From NCBI GenBank assembly GCA_017628165.1, contig JAGBZQ010000023.1, forward strand, positions 1-7,310: a stretch of DNA of 7,310 bases. The letters run 5' to 3'. The stretch comes from Kiritimatiellia bacterium. Its GTDB lineage: Bacteria > Verrucomicrobiota > Kiritimatiellia > RFP12 > UBA1067. Shown one piece after another: positions 5,232 to 7,310 of this stretch (positions within the stretch are counted from its first letter, which is position 1; each line of letters opens with the position of its first letter). The notes under the pieces were generated by a model that was not told the DNA's origin, ran no database searches, and worked only from the letters and a program-made list of their open reading frames with translations. Both the position numbers and the translations under genes were made by a program.

Positions 5232-6460
5232 CAGACGATATCTCCGTAGAGTGTGTCCCCGTGCACATCTTTGACAAGCATCTGCACAATCTGTCTGCGC
5301 CTGGGACGATTCGGCAGGTTTCTGAGAAATGACGTTGTTGTTGAGATCTGGGTGCCGTTTTGGGCGCACCACAAGTATTCTGAAGTCCAGCCGGCCGAGG
5401 CGGATGCTTTTTCCACAACGACCTCCACTGTAGAGCCTTTGAAGCTCTTGGCGAAATCTCTGCGCTTTGAGGCTACCGCAAGCGAAATCTCTCTTGCGCG
5501 CTGAGATCGGATCTCTTTGGCTATTTTGTTTGCAAAATTGGCGGCAGGCGTTCCTGGCCTTTCTGAGTAGGGAAAGGCATGGACGTTGGTGAAATCTTTG
5601 CGTTTGAGGTATTCGAGCGTGGCGATATGGTCGCTTTCCGTTTCTCCCGGGAAGCCTGATATTATATCGCAGCCGAGTGAAATGCCGGGGATCGTCTTTA
5701 CGGCCGTTTCGACTAGATTGTCTATATCATGCTGCCTGTAAGGCCGGCGCATGTCATTGAGTATCTTGTTTGACGCAGACTGCACAGGGATGTGGAGGAA
5801 GCGGCAGATGTTTGCATTCTCAGCCATCACGCTTACCGTATCGCGCGCTATAACGCCCGGCTCGAGCGACCCTATTCTGATCCTGTGCCCTTTGCTCGGG
5901 AGCTTTGCAAGCGCATCTAAAAGCTCGGGAAGGCGCTTGCCCTCGGACAGATAGAGCGAGAGGTTGCATCCCGTCACAACAATCTCAGTGTAGCCACTTG
6001 CGATGAAGAGCCGTGCGCGCTCAAGCACGCGTGTGAAATCAACAGATATTGATTTCCCTCTGAATGAAGGAACGATGCAGAAGCTGCAATTCGAGCTGCA
6101 GCCGTCCTGCACTTTCAGGTATGCGCGGGCGGTGGAAAGGGGGATCGCCTCCGCAGCAGAGTCGTTTTCGGAGACGCGCTGAGGGGTGAGAATTTTTTCA
6201 AGCATGGCCTCAGGCGTTCTGTTCTTGACGCATCCGAGAGTAAAGATTCGTTTTGCGGGATATTTTTTCTTGAGTCCTTCAATGAATTTTACAGTGTCAT
6301 GCTCGGCGCGGCCAGTGACGCTGCATCCTCTTACGATGATGAGGTCGGCATCGGAATGTGAGGATGTTTTTTCCCAGCCGAGCTGAAGAAGCCGCGCCTC
6401 CAAGTCAAGAGACTCCGCGCGGTTGAGCCTGCAGCCGAAAGTGTCAAACGCGACCTTCAT
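5231..6460 (-). CDS. mtaB: tRNA (N6-threonylcarbamoyladenosine-37 C2)-methylthiotransferase MtaB
   Basis: This 409-residue radical-SAM enzyme should convert t6A37 to ms2t6A37 next to the anticodon of ANN-decoding tRNAs. The UPF0004 domain carries the three cysteines of the auxiliary 4Fe-4S cluster: C10 (FDTFGCRLN), C46 (VRGCSVTG) and C77 (TLGCVKN). The radical-SAM triad is C121, C125 and C128 in YLKVQDGCSSNCSFCIVPSF (114-133). Further family motifs are SGYTEIVVTGCNLSLY, RIRIGSLEP, LHIPVQSASNKIL, DIISGFPGET and FPYSERPGTPA. A C-terminal TRAM domain lies at about 342-407. FGCRLN near the N-terminus and the short variable region before the radical-SAM motif favour MtaB over MiaB or RimO. All six cluster cysteines are present, so the enzyme should be active. 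The start overlaps the CPBP stop in ATGA, with no clear Shine-Dalgarno, so initiation is probably by coupling. The 3' end overlaps recO by one base. Confidence 0.92.
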   Translation of the reverse strand: MKVAFDTFGCRLNRAESLDLEARLLQLGWEKTSSHSDADLIIVRGCSVTGRAEHDTVKFIEGLKKKYPAKRIFTLGCVKNRTPEAMLEKILTPQRVSENDSAAEAIPLSTARAYLKVQDGCSSNCSFCIVPSFRGKSISVDFTRVLERARLFIASGYTEIVVTGCNLSLYLSEGKRLPELLDALAKLPSKGHRIRIGSLEPGVIARDTVSVMAENANICRFLHIPVQSASNKILNDMRRPYRQHDIDNLVETAVKTIPGISLGCDIISGFPGETESDHIATLEYLKRKDFTNVHAFPYSERPGTPAANFANKIAKEIRSQRAREISLAVASKRRDFAKSFKGSTVEVVVEKASASAGWTSEYLWCAQNGTQISTTTSFLRNLPNRPRRRQIVQMLVKDVHGDTLYGDIV

Positions 6461-6936
6461 TCCACGACGAGGATGAGTACGGTGTTGGTAAGATTGAAAA
6501 GCGCGTGGCTTAGAATCGGAGATAGGATGCTTTGTGTTTTATTGTAGAGCCAGCATTGCGCTACGGCAAATACAAACAGGGCTGCAAAAGCATCGTTCGG
6601 CCAATCCATTTGAATGTAATGTGCGGCGACAAAAAGAATCGAAGAAGGGATCGTCCCCGCCCAAAAGTTTTTGGAGTCCGGCAGCTTCCAGAGCAGGTAC
6701 CTGAATATGAACTCTTCAAGTATTGGAGCTACGATTAGCAGCATCGCCAACATATAGAAGAATTTTAAATTCCAGCCGGCGAGCTTTTTTACGAAGGCGA
6801 CAGATTCCTGAGACTCGAGCGTGATGCCGAAATACTCCGCTACCGTTTTAGTTAGAAAGCACGTAAAAATCGACAAGGCCGCGATAAGCGGCCATGCGAT
6901 TAGTGTTGTCTTGATGTTTTTGCTCATCGCAATCAC
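6457..6936 (-). CDS. CPBP-family intramembrane metalloprotease-like protein
   Basis: This 159-residue, very hydrophobic protein carries the three CPBP (Abi/CAAX) motifs in order: EEFIFR (74-79, EExxxR), FVAAH (102-106, FxxxH) and HALFN (144-148, HxxxN). These are the predicted metal-binding and catalytic residues, so the protein should be a membrane protease or a related binding protein. The substrate cannot be told from sequence. Hydrophobic segments lie at about 11-31, 57-80, 95-108, 117-132 and 135-158. It is shorter than many CPBP proteins and keeps little beyond the core. The start is uncertain. A GTG at 6936 overlaps the aspS stop (GTGA) with GGTGAGG only 4 bases upstream. An ATG at 6927 (MSKNIKTTL) has the same site 13 bases away. 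I give the longer form. Its position between two tRNA genes of the operon probably reflects co-transcription rather than a shared pathway. Confidence 0.85.
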   Translation of the reverse strand: MIAMSKNIKTTLIAWPLIAALSIFTCFLTKTVAEYFGITLESQESVAFVKKLAGWNLKFFYMLAMLLIVAPILEEFIFRYLLWKLPDSKNFWAGTIPSSILFVAAHYIQMDWPNDAFAALFVFAVAQCWLYNKTQSILSPILSHALFNLTNTVLILVVE

Positions 6937-7310
6937 TTTGCCTCACCAGCTGGATTTTCGTTTGTTCCGCGGATTTTTATGTGAAGCTCGCGGAGCTGCT
7001 GCTCGGTAACATAGTTAGGAGCACCCATGAGAAGGTCTTGGGCCTTCTGGTTCATCGGGAAGGCGATGACTTCGCGGATGTTGGGCGTATCGGTAAGGAG
7101 CATTACCATGCGGTCAACGCCGGGAGCGATTCCGCCGTGGGGCGGAGCGCCGAACTGGAACGCGCGATGGAGTGCGCCAAATTTCTTGACCACGTCATCC
7201 TGGGTGTAGCCCGCCATCTCGAACGCCTTGTACATGATGTCGATGCGGTGGTTGCGGATAGCACCCGAAGAAAGCTCAATACCGTTACAAACGACGTCGT
7301 ACTGGTAAGC
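6933..7310 (-). CDS. aspS: Aspartyl-tRNA synthetase, C-terminal end (5' part outside the window)
   Basis: The frame is open to the right edge, so 125 C-terminal residues are seen of a bacterial AspRS usually near 590. The protein charges tRNA-Asp using ATP. The visible part opens with AYQYDVVCNGIELSSGAIRN, the bacterial AspRS aspartate-site region. FGAPPHGGIAPGVDRMVMLL follows, which is class II motif 3 with its ATP-binding Arg. Next comes IREVIAFPMNQKAQDLLMGAPN, and the end ELHIKIRGTNENPAGEAK is typical of the family tail. Motifs 1 and 2 and the anticodon-binding domain are outside the window, so I cannot tell whether this is a discriminating or non-discriminating enzyme. The ATG at 7235 is internal. 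Its stop TGA overlaps the GTG of the CPBP gene, which puts aspS at or near the head of the operon. Confidence 0.95.
   Translation of the reverse strand, partial: AYQYDVVCNGIELSSGAIRNHRIDIMYKAFEMAGYTQDDVVKKFGALHRAFQFGAPPHGGIAPGVDRMVMLLTDTPNIREVIAFPMNQKAQDLLMGAPNYVTEQQLRELHIKIRGTNENPAGEAK

Noticed and set aside
5232..5372. Upstream in-frame start for recO
   Set aside because: It lies inside the TRAM domain coding sequence of mtaB and adds residues unlike RecO. The TGATG junction at 5231 is the natural start.
6457..6936. The CPBP protein as part of an anti-phage (abortive infection) or bacteriocin-immunity system
   Set aside because: All neighbours are housekeeping genes in one coupled operon, with no toxin, bacteriocin or defence partner in the window. 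Family membership alone does not support a defence role.

Overview
The window is a compact stretch of bacterial chromosome. It holds one partial gene on the + strand (left edge) and six genes on the - strand, the last of them running off the right edge. The best lineage clue is a 51-residue basic protein at 3117-3272. Its RNVLKRFERV core belongs to a small family I know from Verrucomicrobia, Chlamydiae and relatives. With the secreted BspA-type leucine-rich-repeat protein and the GGGtGRT-family protein, this suggests a PVC-superphylum bacterium, possibly an animal-gut or rumen Verrucomicrobiota/Kiritimatiellota member. The phylum and habitat are inference. I see no phage, transposon, CRISPR array, tRNA or rRNA, and no gap over 300 bases without a gene.

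Layout, left to right: (1) 1-644 (+) is the C-terminal part of a GGGtGRT-family protein. (2) 673-706 is a hairpin terminator between convergent genes. (3) 724-2907 (-) is a 727-residue secreted protein with two blocks of 23-residue leucine-rich repeats, a strong Shine-Dalgarno and a recognisable promoter. (4) 3117-3272 (-) is the small basic protein with its own near-consensus promoter and a strong terminator. (5) 3341-4543 (-) is a lipoprotein peptidyl-prolyl isomerase whose parvulin domain looks circularly permuted. (6) 4548-5231 (-) is RecO. (7) 5231-6460 (-) is the tRNA methylthiotransferase MtaB. (8) 6457-6936 (-) is a CPBP-family membrane protein. (9) 6933-7310 (-) is the C-terminal end of aspartyl-tRNA synthetase.

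The genes from aspS to the isomerase are packed head to tail: a 4-base overlap, a 4-base overlap, a 1-base overlap (TGATG) and a 4-base gap. They are almost certainly one operon, read aspS, CPBP, mtaB, recO, isomerase. It mixes tRNA charging, tRNA modification, recombinational repair, a membrane protein and envelope protein folding. No terminator is visible between the isomerase and the small basic protein, so read-through may add to the latter's expression.

The window is mostly housekeeping. The points worth a second look are the displaced first strand of the parvulin domain, the two-module architecture of the repeat protein with its non-repeat C-terminus, and the leader of the repeat gene, where a short reading frame overlaps the start codon.
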